Of a stretch of DNA of 33,170 bases, positions 22,630-31,788 are shown piece by piece (positions within the stretch are counted from its first letter, which is position 1; each line of letters begins with the position of its first letter). The stretch comes from an uncultured Clostridia bacterium (lineage in GTDB: Bacteria; Bacillota; Clostridia; Christensenellales; Aristaeellaceae): positions 1-33,170 of the forward strand of contig CALGYL010000181.1 in NCBI GenBank assembly GCA_937934775.1, in the 5' to 3' direction. The notes beneath the pieces are model-generated. The model searched no databases, was not told where the DNA came from, and worked only from the letters and a program-made list of their open reading frames with translations. Made by a program: the position numbers and the translations under genes.

Positions 22630-22647
22630 AATGCATATTTATGCATT
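22630..22647. promoter_or_regulatory. Perfect 18-bp palindrome, possible operator
   Basis: AATGCATA-TT-TATGCATT, an exact inverted repeat in the spacer between the divergent HAD-GNAT and GT84/GH94 genes, in an AT-rich patch of a GC-rich region. It could bind a dimeric regulator. No clear promoter for the plus-strand gene was found beside it. Confidence 0.4.
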
Positions 22648-22761
22648 TTCTCCCCCCGCGGTTTCCGCCGAAACCTGCCATTTGGCTGGAAGGAACGCAT
22701 ACGATGCGCCGCATTTGTGCATGCTTCCTTCAGAACTGCGCTTTGAAACGGAGGGGCTTCC

Positions 22762-25700
22762 ATGAATCAACCTGAGGATGCGCTGGCAAGGCGGGTGCGC
22801 GCGCTGGCTGTGACGCTGACCGCGTCGGACCGCGCGCCAATGCAGCTGGGCGGCGCCAGGCCGCGCGCGCTTCGCATTCTGGCCGCGCAGGTCGCGCGCC
22901 TTTCGGGAAGTCCGGGCGCGCCCGCGATGGAATGGCTGCAGGACAACGTGCGGGCGGTGGGCGAAAGCGCGCTTTCGCTCCGAAAGGGCGCGCCGCTGCC
23001 CGCTTCGGGCGGAATGCCACGCGTGCAGCACCTGGCCCGCGCGTTGGTGGCGGGCGGCGATGAGCTGGTCACAGCCGAGCGTCTGACGAACGCCGTGGCC
23101 GCCTTCGACGAGATCCAGCCGCTGACCATGCGGGAACTCTGGCGCATTCCGGAGGCGCTGCGCATCGAGCTGTGCCAGGCGTTTGAATCGGTGGGCCAAC
23201 GGGTGGTCTGGGCGCAAAAGGAGCGCCTGACGGCCGAGGACTGGGTTTTGTCGGGCGCGCGGGTGGGCATGCTCCGGGCTCAGCGCTCCGGCGCGTTTTA
23301 CGAACGCGCGCTGCAACTGACTCATGAGCAGGAGATGCCCGCGGCCCGCCGCGCGCTGGACCAGTGGTTGGGGCGGCGGGGCGAGGATTCCGAGGGGATC
23401 ATCCGCCTCGAACACGAACGCCAGGCGCTGGACAAACTGTGGCTCTCCAACATCATGGCGGGCTTCCGGATGCTGGAGGCGCTGGACTGGGCGGGCCACT
23501 ACGACCAGCTCTGCCGCGCTGAGAAGCTGCTCCGGCTGGACCCGGCGGGCGTGTACCCGAGGATGGACGAGGAATCCCGCGGGCTGATCCGCGAGGAGGT
23601 CGCGGCGCTTTCCCGGGCGACGGGCCAGAGCGAGCTGACCGTCGCCCGCCGGGCGGTCGACGAGGCCGCGGGCCTCGAGGGCGCGCAGGGTTCGGTCTGC
23701 TGGTGGCTCTACGACGACGACGGCCGCCAGGCGCTGTCCCGCGCGCTGGGGCAGCCCCACGCGAAACCGCGCCGTCTGATCCCCGACCCTACCGGAAACC
23801 TTCTGACGGCCGCGCTTTGCGCCGGAACCTTCGTCCTTCTGATCCTACTGACCACGTTTCTGGGCAATCCCCTGTGGATTTTCCCGGCGCTGCCGCTGGC
23901 CTGGCGCTTTGCCGAGGCCATCGCGGGCTACGCCGGCGCGCGCGGCCTGCCGCCCAGAAGGCTCCTGCGGCTGGACATGACCCATGTGCCGGACGAGGCC
24001 CGGACGCTGGTGTGCGTCCCGGCGCTTTTGTCCGGCGAATCCCGGGCGAAGTCGCTGGCCGAAGGGTTCGAGGCGCTGGGCGCGCTGTCCGCCGATCCCA
24101 ATGTGGAATACCTGCTGCTTTGCGACTATTCCGATTCGCCCGACCGCGAGCGGCCCGGCGAGGACGCGCTGGTCGCCTTCCTGCGCCATCAGGTAGCCGG
24201 GATGAACGCGCGGGCGGGTTTTGAAAAATACCATTATCTACAGCGCGAGCGGCGCTACGCCCAGGCCGACCAGCTCTGGCGGGGCCACGAGCGCAAGCGG
24301 GGCGCGGTTCTGGCCCTGAACGCGCTGCTCCTGACCGGTGACGAGGCGCAGTTTACCCCCGAGCGCGCCAGCGCCCAGCACCTGTATGAGCGGGACTTCC
24401 GCTTCGTACTGACGCTGGACGCGGACACCCGCGCGCTGCCGGACGCTGTGCAGAAGCTGATCGGCGCCATCGCCCACCCGCTCAACCGGCCCCGCATCGA
24501 GGACGGCGAGCGCAAGGGCTACGCGCTGATCTCGCCCCGCGTCGAGCAGGGCTGCGCCCGCAGCCGCTTCGCGCGGCTGATCGGGGGCGAGGGCGGCCTC
24601 TCCAGCTACCCGGTTTCCGCCTCAAACCTGATGATGGACGCCTGCGGCCGCGGCACCTTCCCCGGCAAGGGCGTCTACGACCTGCAGGCCTTCCATCAGG
24701 CGGCGGCGAAGCTTCCGGACAACGCGATCCTGAGCCACGACCTGATCGAAGGTTTGCTTGCCGGCGCGGGGCTGGCCTCGGACGTGGCGGTGTACGACGA
24801 CTTCCCTCCCTCGCTGCCCGGCTACCTCAAGCGCATGGAGCGCTGGACGCGGGGCGATTGGCAGCTGATCCGCTTCACCGGCCTTGCGGGCGACGCGCTG
24901 GGCAGGTGGATGCTTCTGTCCAACCTGGTGCGCAGCCTTTCTCCGGGCGCGGCGCTTCTGACGCTGATCGTCGGCCTCTGGTCGGGAAACGCCGCGGCGC
25001 TCCTGACCGGCTTTGCCTACGCCTTCCTGCCCGCGCTGCTGCCCCCCTCCCGCGCCTCCATCCAGCGCGCGGCTGCGAGCCTTGCGCTGCTCCCATCGGA
25101 GGCGGCCTTCACGCTGTCCGCCGTGTGCCGCGCGCTCTACCGGCAGTTCCGGACCGGCCGGGGGCTACTGGAGTGGGTGCCCGCCGCCGACGCGGAAGGC
25201 GCGGGCGGGCGGGATCTGTCGGTGGTGGCTGCCCGCGCGGCGGCGATTCTGACGCTGCCGGGGCTGTTCAACCCGAGCTGGCCGCTTCCGACATTGAGCC
25301 TTGCCGCGCTGTTTCTGGTCGCCCCCGGCTGGATGCGGCTGTTGGCCGCCCCGACGGAAACCGGGAAACTGCCGGACGCCCAGCGCGACATCCTCCTGGG
25401 CCTTGCCCGCGCCACCTGGCGCTTCTTCGAGTCCCAGACGCCCGAGGACGGGCCGGGCCTGCCGCCCGACAACCTGCAGTTGGATCCCCCAGTGGGGCAG
25501 GCGGCGCGCACGTCGCCCACCAACATCGGGCTGTACCTTCTGGCCTGCGCCTCAGCAAACTTGATGGACCTGATCGGGCGCGAGGAGATGCTTCGCCGCG
25601 CCACCCGCACCGTGGAAACGCTGGAAAACCTGGAAAAGTGGCACGGCCACCTGTACAACTGGTTTGACACCGGCACACTGAAACCGCTTCGGCCCCGATA

Positions 25701-28700
25701 TGTGTCCAGCGTGGACGGCGGTAATCTGGCCGTATGTCTTCTGACCACCGCGGTCCTCGTCCGACCGCTGGACGAGGCGCTGGCTCAGCGCCTGGATACG
25801 TTGGCCCGGAACATGGATTTCTCCAGGCTCTACGACAAGTCCCGCAATCTCTTCTACATCGGCTTTGACTGCGAGCGGGGCCAGCTGTCCTCGGGACACT
25901 ACGACCTTCTGGCCTCCGAATCCCGCATCCTGAGCTTCGCCGCGATGGCGATGCGGCAGGTGCCCGTCAAGCACTGGTCGAAGCTGGGCCGGGGCATGGC
26001 CCGAACGGGCCGCAGCGCCGCGCTCGTTTCCTGGAGCGGCACGATGTTCGAATACCTGATGCCGATGCTGTTTTTGCGCGCGCCGCGGGGCTCGCTGCTC
26101 TATGAAACCGAACGCGCGGTGGTGGCGGCGCAGAAGTCATCCGGCGCGCCCTGGGGCGTATCGGAGTCGGGCTACAACGCATTCGATCTGATGATGAATT
26201 ACCAGTACCGCGCCTTCGGCCTGCCCAGCCTGTCGCTCCGGGGCACCGCCTTTGAGCGGGTGATCGCGCCTTACGCGTCGGTTCTGGCCCTGCCGGTGGA
26301 CGCGGAGGGCGCAATCCACAACGTGGAAGCCATGCAACAGGCGGGCTTTCAGGGGCCGATGGGCCTTTATGAAGCCATCGACTACGCGCCGCAGCGCCTG
26401 CCGGAAGGCGAGTCCCACCGGGTGGTCATGAGCCACATGGCGCACCATCAGGGAATGATCCTGGCCGCCATCGCCAACCAGTTGACCGGCGACGCGCTGG
26501 TCAGGGCGTTCTCCACGCTTCCGGAGGTCCGGGAACTGACGCTGCTACTGAGCGAAAAGCCGGTGCGCGGCGCGTTCCGCCGGGCTCAGTCCGAGCCGGA
26601 GCCGGAGGATGCGCGGCCCCGCCAGGGTGCGCACACGGGCTGCGCCGCGGCGGGCCCTCAGGACTCGCACCTGATTTACGGCGGCGGCACCACCGCGTTC
26701 TTTACCGCGTCGGGCGCCGGTTTCGTGCGCGCAAAGGGCGTTATGATGGGCCGCTGGTCGGCGCGGGCGGACGGCGACGACGGCATGTGGGTACACATCC
26801 GGATTCCCGCCCGCCGCCTGTCCTTCACCGCCAGCGGCATCTGCCCCAGAATGGCCGCAAGCCAGCGGGTCCGCTTCGAGGCGGGCTGCGTGACGGTTCT
26901 GACCAGGACGGACGAGCTGGAATCCCGGCTGACCGCCTGCGTCTCCCCGGAGGACGGCGCGCTGATCCAGCGCCTCGAACTGACCAGCCACGCGTCCCAG
27001 CCGCTTGAAATCGAAGTCACAGGCTGTTTCAAGGTGGCGCTGTGCGCGGAGGGCGACATGCGCGCCCATCCGGCGTTCCAGAACCTGTTTGTGCGCGCCC
27101 GGTTTGAGGACGGCGCGCTGGTCTTTACCCGCAAGCCCCGGCACGGCGGCAGCCACCCGGTGCTTCTGTACGCGCTTTCGGGCGCGGAAGGGCTGAAGCT
27201 GACCCATGAGATCGACCTGGAGAAGCTCACCGGCCGCGAGGGTTCGCTCGCCGACCCGGACTCCCTGTCCAAATCCTTTTCAAACGCCTCCGACGCGACG
27301 TTAAACCCCTGCGCGGCGCTCAGGGTGCGCCTGACGCTCCCGGCGGGCGGGCGGCGGCAACTGGCCTTTTTTGCGGGCATTGCGGAGGACGGCGAGGCGC
27401 TGTCGAAAATGCGCGCCCGCCACCAGGCGGCGGAGGACGCGCGAAGGTCCCTGCTTCTGGCCGGCTCTCAGGCCCGGTCGATGTTGGATTTTCTGGGCCT
27501 GGCCCCGGCGCGGCACCAGCTTTTGCAGCGGGCCGGACGCCTTCTGATGTTCCCTCAGCGCGGAACGAACGCGCCGCCCTGCCGCCTGAACGTCTCTGGG
27601 CTCTGGGCGCTGGGCATTTCCGGCGACCTGCCGCTCGTCACCGTCCGGGTCAACTCCACCGCCCACATGACGCTGGTCCGGGACGCGCTCCGCGCTCACG
27701 AATTTTACCGCACGATGGGCGTGTGGTGCGATCTGGTGCTGATCAACGACTACGGCAACGACTACGAGCAGCCGGTGCGGGACGCGCTCCGCGCTCAGGT
27801 GGCCGCAAGCCACCTGGCGGATATGGTGCTGGAATCGGGCGGCGCGTTTCTTCTGGAGGGCGCGACACTGACCAGCGCCCAGCGCGCGCTGATCGAGGCC
27901 GTCTCCGCCGTCTTTCTGGACGGATCGGAACCGCTGGACACAGCGCTCCGGGCGCGGCTGCGCGCGCTGCCCGAACTACCGGAAGCGCCAAAGGCGCGGC
28001 TTCGCGGCGGATTCTCGCTGCCCGATGCGCCACGGGAGAAATTCAACGGCTGGGGCGGCTTCGCCAAAGGCGGCTACGTGATCGACCTGCTGCCCGGCCG
28101 CCCCACCCCCGCGCCCTGGTGCAACGTACTGGTGAACGCGGGCGGCTTCGGCGCGCTGGTCTCGGAGCGGGGCGGCGGCTTCACCTTCGCCAAAAACAGC
28201 CGAGGCGGGCGGCTGACCCCGTTCACCAACGATCCTATGCGGGAAGGCGAGGGCGAGCGGCTGATCCTCTCCGACGGCCGCGCCTACGCGTCTCTCTTGC
28301 CCGAGCAGCGGGGCCTTGCCCAGCCCTTCCGCGTGGAACACCGACCGGGCGTCAGCCATTTCACCTCCGGCGCGGGCACGCTGGGTTGGACGATCGATCA
28401 GTTTGTGGATGCGGACCTGCCGGTCAAGTGCCTGATCCTGACCCTGCACAACGCGGGCGGCCTTGCCCGCCAACTGAAGCTGACCGCTTCGGTGGACTGG
28501 CTGATGGGCGTCGACGGCGGCGACATCCGGCTGACATGCGCGTTTCCCGAGCCGCCGATGGTTCTCGCCTCCGGCGGCATGGAGGGCTGCGGCTTCGCGG
28601 CGCTTTTGACAGGCGAAGGACTCGCGCCGGAGGAGCTTGAAATCGATTCCGCGGCGGGCCTTCGGGCCCCCGTCGCGCTGCCGCCGGGCGGCTGTGCCCG

Positions 28701-30288
28701 CATGCAGTTGCTGGTGGGCTGGTCGCCCGCCCGGGAGGGCTGCCGCGAGGCGCTCTCCGCCTGGGGCGATGGGCAGGCGCGCCTTGACCGCGCCCGGGAA
28801 AAGTGGGAGGATCTGCTCTCCCGGATCGTGCCGGAGACGGGTGATCCGCTGACAGATCAGATGCTGGGCCGCTGGCTTCCGGCGCAGGCGCTGGCGGGCC
28901 GCGTGTGGGGCCGGGTGGGGCTGTATCAGGCGGGCGGGGCCTTTGGCTTCCGCGATCAGCTGCAGGACATGCTGGCGCTGATCCCCATCGAACCCTCTCT
29001 GGTGCGCGCCCACCTCGTCACCTGCGCCGCGCGCCAGTTTGAATCGGGCGACGTATTGCACTGGTGGCATCCGGAGCGCACCGGCGTGCGCACCCGGATC
29101 TCCGACGACCTATTGTTCCTGCCCTATGTGGCGGCCGCCTATGTACGGGAGACCGGCGACCGGGGCGTGCTCTACGAAGAAGCTTCCTACCTTGCGGACG
29201 TTCCCATCCCGGAGGGCGACGACGACTGGTACGGCGTCCCCGAGGTGTCGGAAACCCGCGAAAACCTGGACGCCCACTGCCTCCGGGCGATTCGCCGCGC
29301 CGCTATCATGACTGGCGCCCATGGCCTGCCGCTGATGGGCGGCGGCGACTGGAACGACGGCATGAACCTGGTGGGCCGGGACGGCGGCGAGAGCGTATGG
29401 CTGGGACAGTTCCTGAGCGTGGTGGCGGAGGACTACGCGCATGTCACCGATTCGCCGGACGCGCGGGAATATCTGACCGCCATCGCCGCCCATATGCGGG
29501 CGGCGGTGGAGGATTCCGGCTGGGACGGCGCGTGGTACCGCCGCGCCTACTACGCGGACGGCGCGCCGCTCGGTTCCAATCAGACCGAAGGCGGCTGCCG
29601 GATCGACCTGATCGCCCAATGCTGGGCGGTGGCGGCGGGCCTGGATCAGGACCGCTGCAGGCAGGCGATGGACAGTGCCTGGAGCCAGCTCTATGACCCA
29701 GAGCACCAGCTGATCAAGCTTTTGACCCCGCCGCTCACGGATTCGCCCCGCGACCCGGGCTACATCGCCCGATACCCTGCGGGCGTCCGGGAGAACGGCG
29801 GCCAGTACACCCACGCCGCCTGCTGGGCGGTGATGGCCTTCGCGATGCTGGGCAACGCGGAGCGCGCGTGGCAGGCGCTGGATGCGATCCTGCCGGTCAA
29901 CCATACAGACACCGAGGCGGGCGCGCTGCGCTACCGGGTGGAGCCTTATGTACTGGCGGGCGACGTGTACGGCGAAGCGCCGTTCGCCGGGCGCGGCGGC
30001 TGGTCCTGGTACACCGGGGCTGCCAGTTGGCTGTGCCGCGCGGCGATTAAGTACCTTCTGGGCTACGAGCGGGAGGGCAGCCGCGCCAGGCTGTGCACGC
30101 TGATCCGCCCCGGGCGGGAAGAGGCCGCGCTGACCATCCGGGTCGGCGCTTCCAGCTACCGCCTGCGCTCCATCCGGGGCCGTGAGGGCGTCACATTGGA
30201 CGGGCGCGCAATCGACGGGGCGTTTATCGACCTGATCGACGACGGCAAACCCCACGAAGCGCTGTTCCCCGAACGGAAACCGTCGTAA
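22762..30288 (+). CDS. Cyclic beta-1,2-glucan synthase-like protein (GT84-GH94, NdvB/Cgs family)
   Basis: 2508-residue multidomain membrane protein. After an N-terminal region (1-345) come membrane segments near 348-382, 718-762 and 826-862, around a cytoplasmic glycosyltransferase: LDADTR (552-557), SHDLIEG (658-664) and RMERWTRGDWQ near 691-701. A glycoamylase-like region follows (about 900-1260; MSHMAHHQGMIL near the end). Two large beta-sandwich stretches lead to the GH94 alpha/alpha barrel with GGDWNDGMN (2194-2202), where D2199 matches the phosphorylase general acid. Family enzymes make cyclic beta-1,2-glucan from UDP-glucose. ATG at 22762 follows ACGGAGGGG. At 2508 residues it is shorter than the approximately 2800-2900 residues of proteobacterial members. 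No exporter or modifying gene is adjacent, so product is inferred. Confidence 0.85.
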   Translation: MNQPEDALARRVRALAVTLTASDRAPMQLGGARPRALRILAAQVARLSGSPGAPAMEWLQDNVRAVGESALSLRKGAPLPASGGMPRVQHLARALVAGGDELVTAERLTNAVAAFDEIQPLTMRELWRIPEALRIELCQAFESVGQRVVWAQKERLTAEDWVLSGARVGMLRAQRSGAFYERALQLTHEQEMPAARRALDQWLGRRGEDSEGIIRLEHERQALDKLWLSNIMAGFRMLEALDWAGHYDQLCRAEKLLRLDPAGVYPRMDEESRGLIREEVAALSRATGQSELTVARRAVDEAAGLEGAQGSVCWWLYDDDGRQALSRALGQPHAKPRRLIPDPTGNLLTAALCAGTFVLLILLTTFLGNPLWIFPALPLAWRFAEAIAGYAGARGLPPRRLLRLDMTHVPDEARTLVCVPALLSGESRAKSLAEGFEALGALSADPNVEYLLLCDYSDSPDRERPGEDALVAFLRHQVAGMNARAGFEKYHYLQRERRYAQADQLWRGHERKRGAVLALNALLLTGDEAQFTPERASAQHLYERDFRFVLTLDADTRALPDAVQKLIGAIAHPLNRPRIEDGERKGYALISPRVEQGCARSRFARLIGGEGGLSSYPVSASNLMMDACGRGTFPGKGVYDLQAFHQAAAKLPDNAILSHDLIEGLLAGAGLASDVAVYDDFPPSLPGYLKRMERWTRGDWQLIRFTGLAGDALGRWMLLSNLVRSLSPGAALLTLIVGLWSGNAAALLTGFAYAFLPALLPPSRASIQRAAASLALLPSEAAFTLSAVCRALYRQFRTGRGLLEWVPAADAEGAGGRDLSVVAARAAAILTLPGLFNPSWPLPTLSLAALFLVAPGWMRLLAAPTETGKLPDAQRDILLGLARATWRFFESQTPEDGPGLPPDNLQLDPPVGQAARTSPTNIGLYLLACASANLMDLIGREEMLRRATRTVETLENLEKWHGHLYNWFDTGTLKPLRPRYVSSVDGGNLAVCLLTTAVLVRPLDEALAQRLDTLARNMDFSRLYDKSRNLFYIGFDCERGQLSSGHYDLLASESRILSFAAMAMRQVPVKHWSKLGRGMARTGRSAALVSWSGTMFEYLMPMLFLRAPRGSLLYETERAVVAAQKSSGAPWGVSESGYNAFDLMMNYQYRAFGLPSLSLRGTAFERVIAPYASVLALPVDAEGAIHNVEAMQQAGFQGPMGLYEAIDYAPQRLPEGESHRVVMSHMAHHQGMILAAIANQLTGDALVRAFSTLPEVRELTLLLSEKPVRGAFRRAQSEPEPEDARPRQGAHTGCAAAGPQDSHLIYGGGTTAFFTASGAGFVRAKGVMMGRWSARADGDDGMWVHIRIPARRLSFTASGICPRMAASQRVRFEAGCVTVLTRTDELESRLTACVSPEDGALIQRLELTSHASQPLEIEVTGCFKVALCAEGDMRAHPAFQNLFVRARFEDGALVFTRKPRHGGSHPVLLYALSGAEGLKLTHEIDLEKLTGREGSLADPDSLSKSFSNASDATLNPCAALRVRLTLPAGGRRQLAFFAGIAEDGEALSKMRARHQAAEDARRSLLLAGSQARSMLDFLGLAPARHQLLQRAGRLLMFPQRGTNAPPCRLNVSGLWALGISGDLPLVTVRVNSTAHMTLVRDALRAHEFYRTMGVWCDLVLINDYGNDYEQPVRDALRAQVAASHLADMVLESGGAFLLEGATLTSAQRALIEAVSAVFLDGSEPLDTALRARLRALPELPEAPKARLRGGFSLPDAPREKFNGWGGFAKGGYVIDLLPGRPTPAPWCNVLVNAGGFGALVSERGGGFTFAKNSRGGRLTPFTNDPMREGEGERLILSDGRAYASLLPEQRGLAQPFRVEHRPGVSHFTSGAGTLGWTIDQFVDADLPVKCLILTLHNAGGLARQLKLTASVDWLMGVDGGDIRLTCAFPEPPMVLASGGMEGCGFAALLTGEGLAPEELEIDSAAGLRAPVALPPGGCARMQLLVGWSPAREGCREALSAWGDGQARLDRAREKWEDLLSRIVPETGDPLTDQMLGRWLPAQALAGRVWGRVGLYQAGGAFGFRDQLQDMLALIPIEPSLVRAHLVTCAARQFESGDVLHWWHPERTGVRTRISDDLLFLPYVAAAYVRETGDRGVLYEEASYLADVPIPEGDDDWYGVPEVSETRENLDAHCLRAIRRAAIMTGAHGLPLMGGGDWNDGMNLVGRDGGESVWLGQFLSVVAEDYAHVTDSPDAREYLTAIAAHMRAAVEDSGWDGAWYRRAYYADGAPLGSNQTEGGCRIDLIAQCWAVAAGLDQDRCRQAMDSAWSQLYDPEHQLIKLLTPPLTDSPRDPGYIARYPAGVRENGGQYTHAACWAVMAFAMLGNAERAWQALDAILPVNHTDTEAGALRYRVEPYVLAGDVYGEAPFAGRGGWSWYTGAASWLCRAAIKYLLGYEREGSRARLCTLIRPGREEAALTIRVGASSYRLRSIRGREGVTLDGRAIDGAFIDLIDDGKPHEALFPERKPS

Positions 30289-30353
30289 ACCAACCCCCGT
30301 TCAGCCTTATCCCGTCCCCTATCGCTCCCGGTGGCACAGATCCGAGAAAGATA

Positions 30354-30399
30354 TCCCCCTGCGCGAGGTCAAGGGGCATCATGCCGCTTACGGGGCCCC
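30354..30399 (+). repeat. 46-bp imperfect repeat, copy 2
   Basis: Same orientation and core as 9953-9998. It sits in the spacer between the GT84/GH94 gene and the rsuA-like operon, upstream of that operon's promoter. Confidence 0.55.
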
Positions 30400-30434
30400 G
30401 CGATAAACCCCCGCCTCTTCCGCCAAGAAAACCG

Positions 30435-30463
30435 TTGTAGCCTCCTTCAAAACATGGTAAAAT
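30435..30463 (+). promoter_or_regulatory. Promoter giving an apparently leaderless transcript
   Basis: TTGTAG and TAAAAT, 17 nt apart. The -10 box ends 6 nt before the ATG at 30470, so transcription would start at or next to the start codon. ATCCCC is all that lies between, with no ribosome binding site. Confidence 0.65.
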
Positions 30464-30469
30464 ATCCCC

Positions 30470-31189
30470 ATGAGATTGGATCGATTGGTCGGAGAAATGC
30501 TGTCCTCGCGCGCAAGAGCGCGGGAGGCCATCACGCAGGGGCGCGTCCGTGTCAATGGCGCGCCGGTGCGGGACGGTGCCTATAACGCGTCCGAGCGGGA
30601 CGCGGTGACGCTGGACGGGGTGATCATCGGGAAGCGGGAGCCGCTGCACCTGATGCTGAACAAGCCCGCCGGTTGCGTGACCGCGCGGGAGGACGCGCAT
30701 TTTTCAACGGTGTTCGGCCTGCTGCCGCCGGGGCTTCGGACGGACGAACTGTGTGCCGTCGGACGGCTGGACCGGGATGTGACGGGGCTTCTGCTGCTCA
30801 CCGAGGACGGCCAGCTGGCGCACCGGCTGATCTCGCCCCGCTTTATGGTCAACAAGGTCTACCGCGCGCGGGTGACGGGCCGACTTGTTTCAGAGGATGT
30901 CCTGCGCATGGCGGAAGGTCTTGCGCTCAGCGATTTCACCGCGCGCCCGGCGCGCCTTGAGATTCTCGAGGCGTCGGACGCGTTTTCCATCGCGCTTCTG
31001 ACCGTACACGAGGGCAAATTCCATCAGGTCAAGCGAATGTTCGCGGCGATCCAGCACCCGGTGGAGGCGCTAAGCAGACAGTCGGTGGGCGGTCTCATGC
31101 TGGACGAGGCCCTCGCGCCCGGCCAGTACCGGAAACTCTCGCCGGAAGAAATCGCGCGCTTGTACGCGCTGACGGAGATGAGCCCATGA
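30470..31189 (+). CDS. RsuA-family rRNA pseudouridine synthase
   Basis: 239-residue enzyme turning a uridine in rRNA into pseudouridine (in RsuA, U516 of 16S rRNA). An S4 RNA-binding domain (1-55) precedes the synthase domain; LMLNKPAG and catalytic D101 in GRLDRDVTGLLLLT are visible. HEGKFHQVKRMF is typical of the RsuA/RluB/RluE group, so the exact target is open. No Shine-Dalgarno precedes ATG at 30470, which appears leaderless. The next gene overlaps by 4 nt (ATGA). Confidence 0.9.
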   Translation: MRLDRLVGEMLSSRARAREAITQGRVRVNGAPVRDGAYNASERDAVTLDGVIIGKREPLHLMLNKPAGCVTAREDAHFSTVFGLLPPGLRTDELCAVGRLDRDVTGLLLLTEDGQLAHRLISPRFMVNKVYRARVTGRLVSEDVLRMAEGLALSDFTARPARLEILEASDAFSIALLTVHEGKFHQVKRMFAAIQHPVEALSRQSVGGLMLDEALAPGQYRKLSPEEIARLYALTEMSP

Positions 31190-31788
31190 GCGAACACTAT
31201 TTTACGCCCGACCCGTCCGCGCCCCACAAGCCCCGGGAGATCATCCTCCGGGTGCTGGGGCTGACGCTGACGATGCACACCGACGCGGGCGTCTTTTCGG
31301 GCGACGGGCTGGACCCCGGAAGCCGCCTCCTGATCGAGTCACTGCCGCCGCTTTCCGGCCGCGTGGCGGACCTTGGCTGCGGCTGGGGCGCGATGGGCGT
31401 GCCGCTGGCCCTGAAAAACCCCGGCGCGGAAGTTTACCTGACCGATGTCAACGCCCGGGCGGCGGACCTGGCCCGCAAGAACATCATCCAGAATCAGGCG
31501 AAAAACGCCACGGTCTATACCGGCGACGGACTTCAGGCGCTTCAAGGCCCGTTTCAGACGGTCGTCACCAACCCGCCCATCCGCGCGGGCAAGCAGGTGA
31601 TCTATGGCCTGTTCGCCGAGGCGAAGGAAAAACTCGCGCCGGGCGGCAGGCTGTACATCGTCATCCGCAAACAGCAGGGCGCGCCGTCGGCGCTGAAATA
31701 CCTGGAGGCGCTGTTTGGCGCCGCCCAGGTGATCGAGCGCGGCGGCGGCTACTGGGTAATCGAGGCTGTAAAGGAGCAGGACGCATGA
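31186..31788 (+). CDS. RsmC-like class I methyltransferase
   Basis: 200-residue SAM-dependent methyltransferase. The SAM loop DLGCGWG is at 62-68 and NPPI, the motif of N-methylating enzymes acting on guanine or adenine, at 129-132. It matches the single catalytic half of the RsmC/RlmG type, which methylates 16S G1207 or 23S G1835 in E. coli. Its 4-nt overlaps with an rRNA pseudouridine synthase and a peptidase suggest an rRNA target (inference). No signal peptide. Confidence 0.85.
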   Translation: MSEHYFTPDPSAPHKPREIILRVLGLTLTMHTDAGVFSGDGLDPGSRLLIESLPPLSGRVADLGCGWGAMGVPLALKNPGAEVYLTDVNARAADLARKNIIQNQAKNATVYTGDGLQALQGPFQTVVTNPPIRAGKQVIYGLFAEAKEKLAPGGRLYIVIRKQQGAPSALKYLEALFGAAQVIERGGGYWVIEAVKEQDA

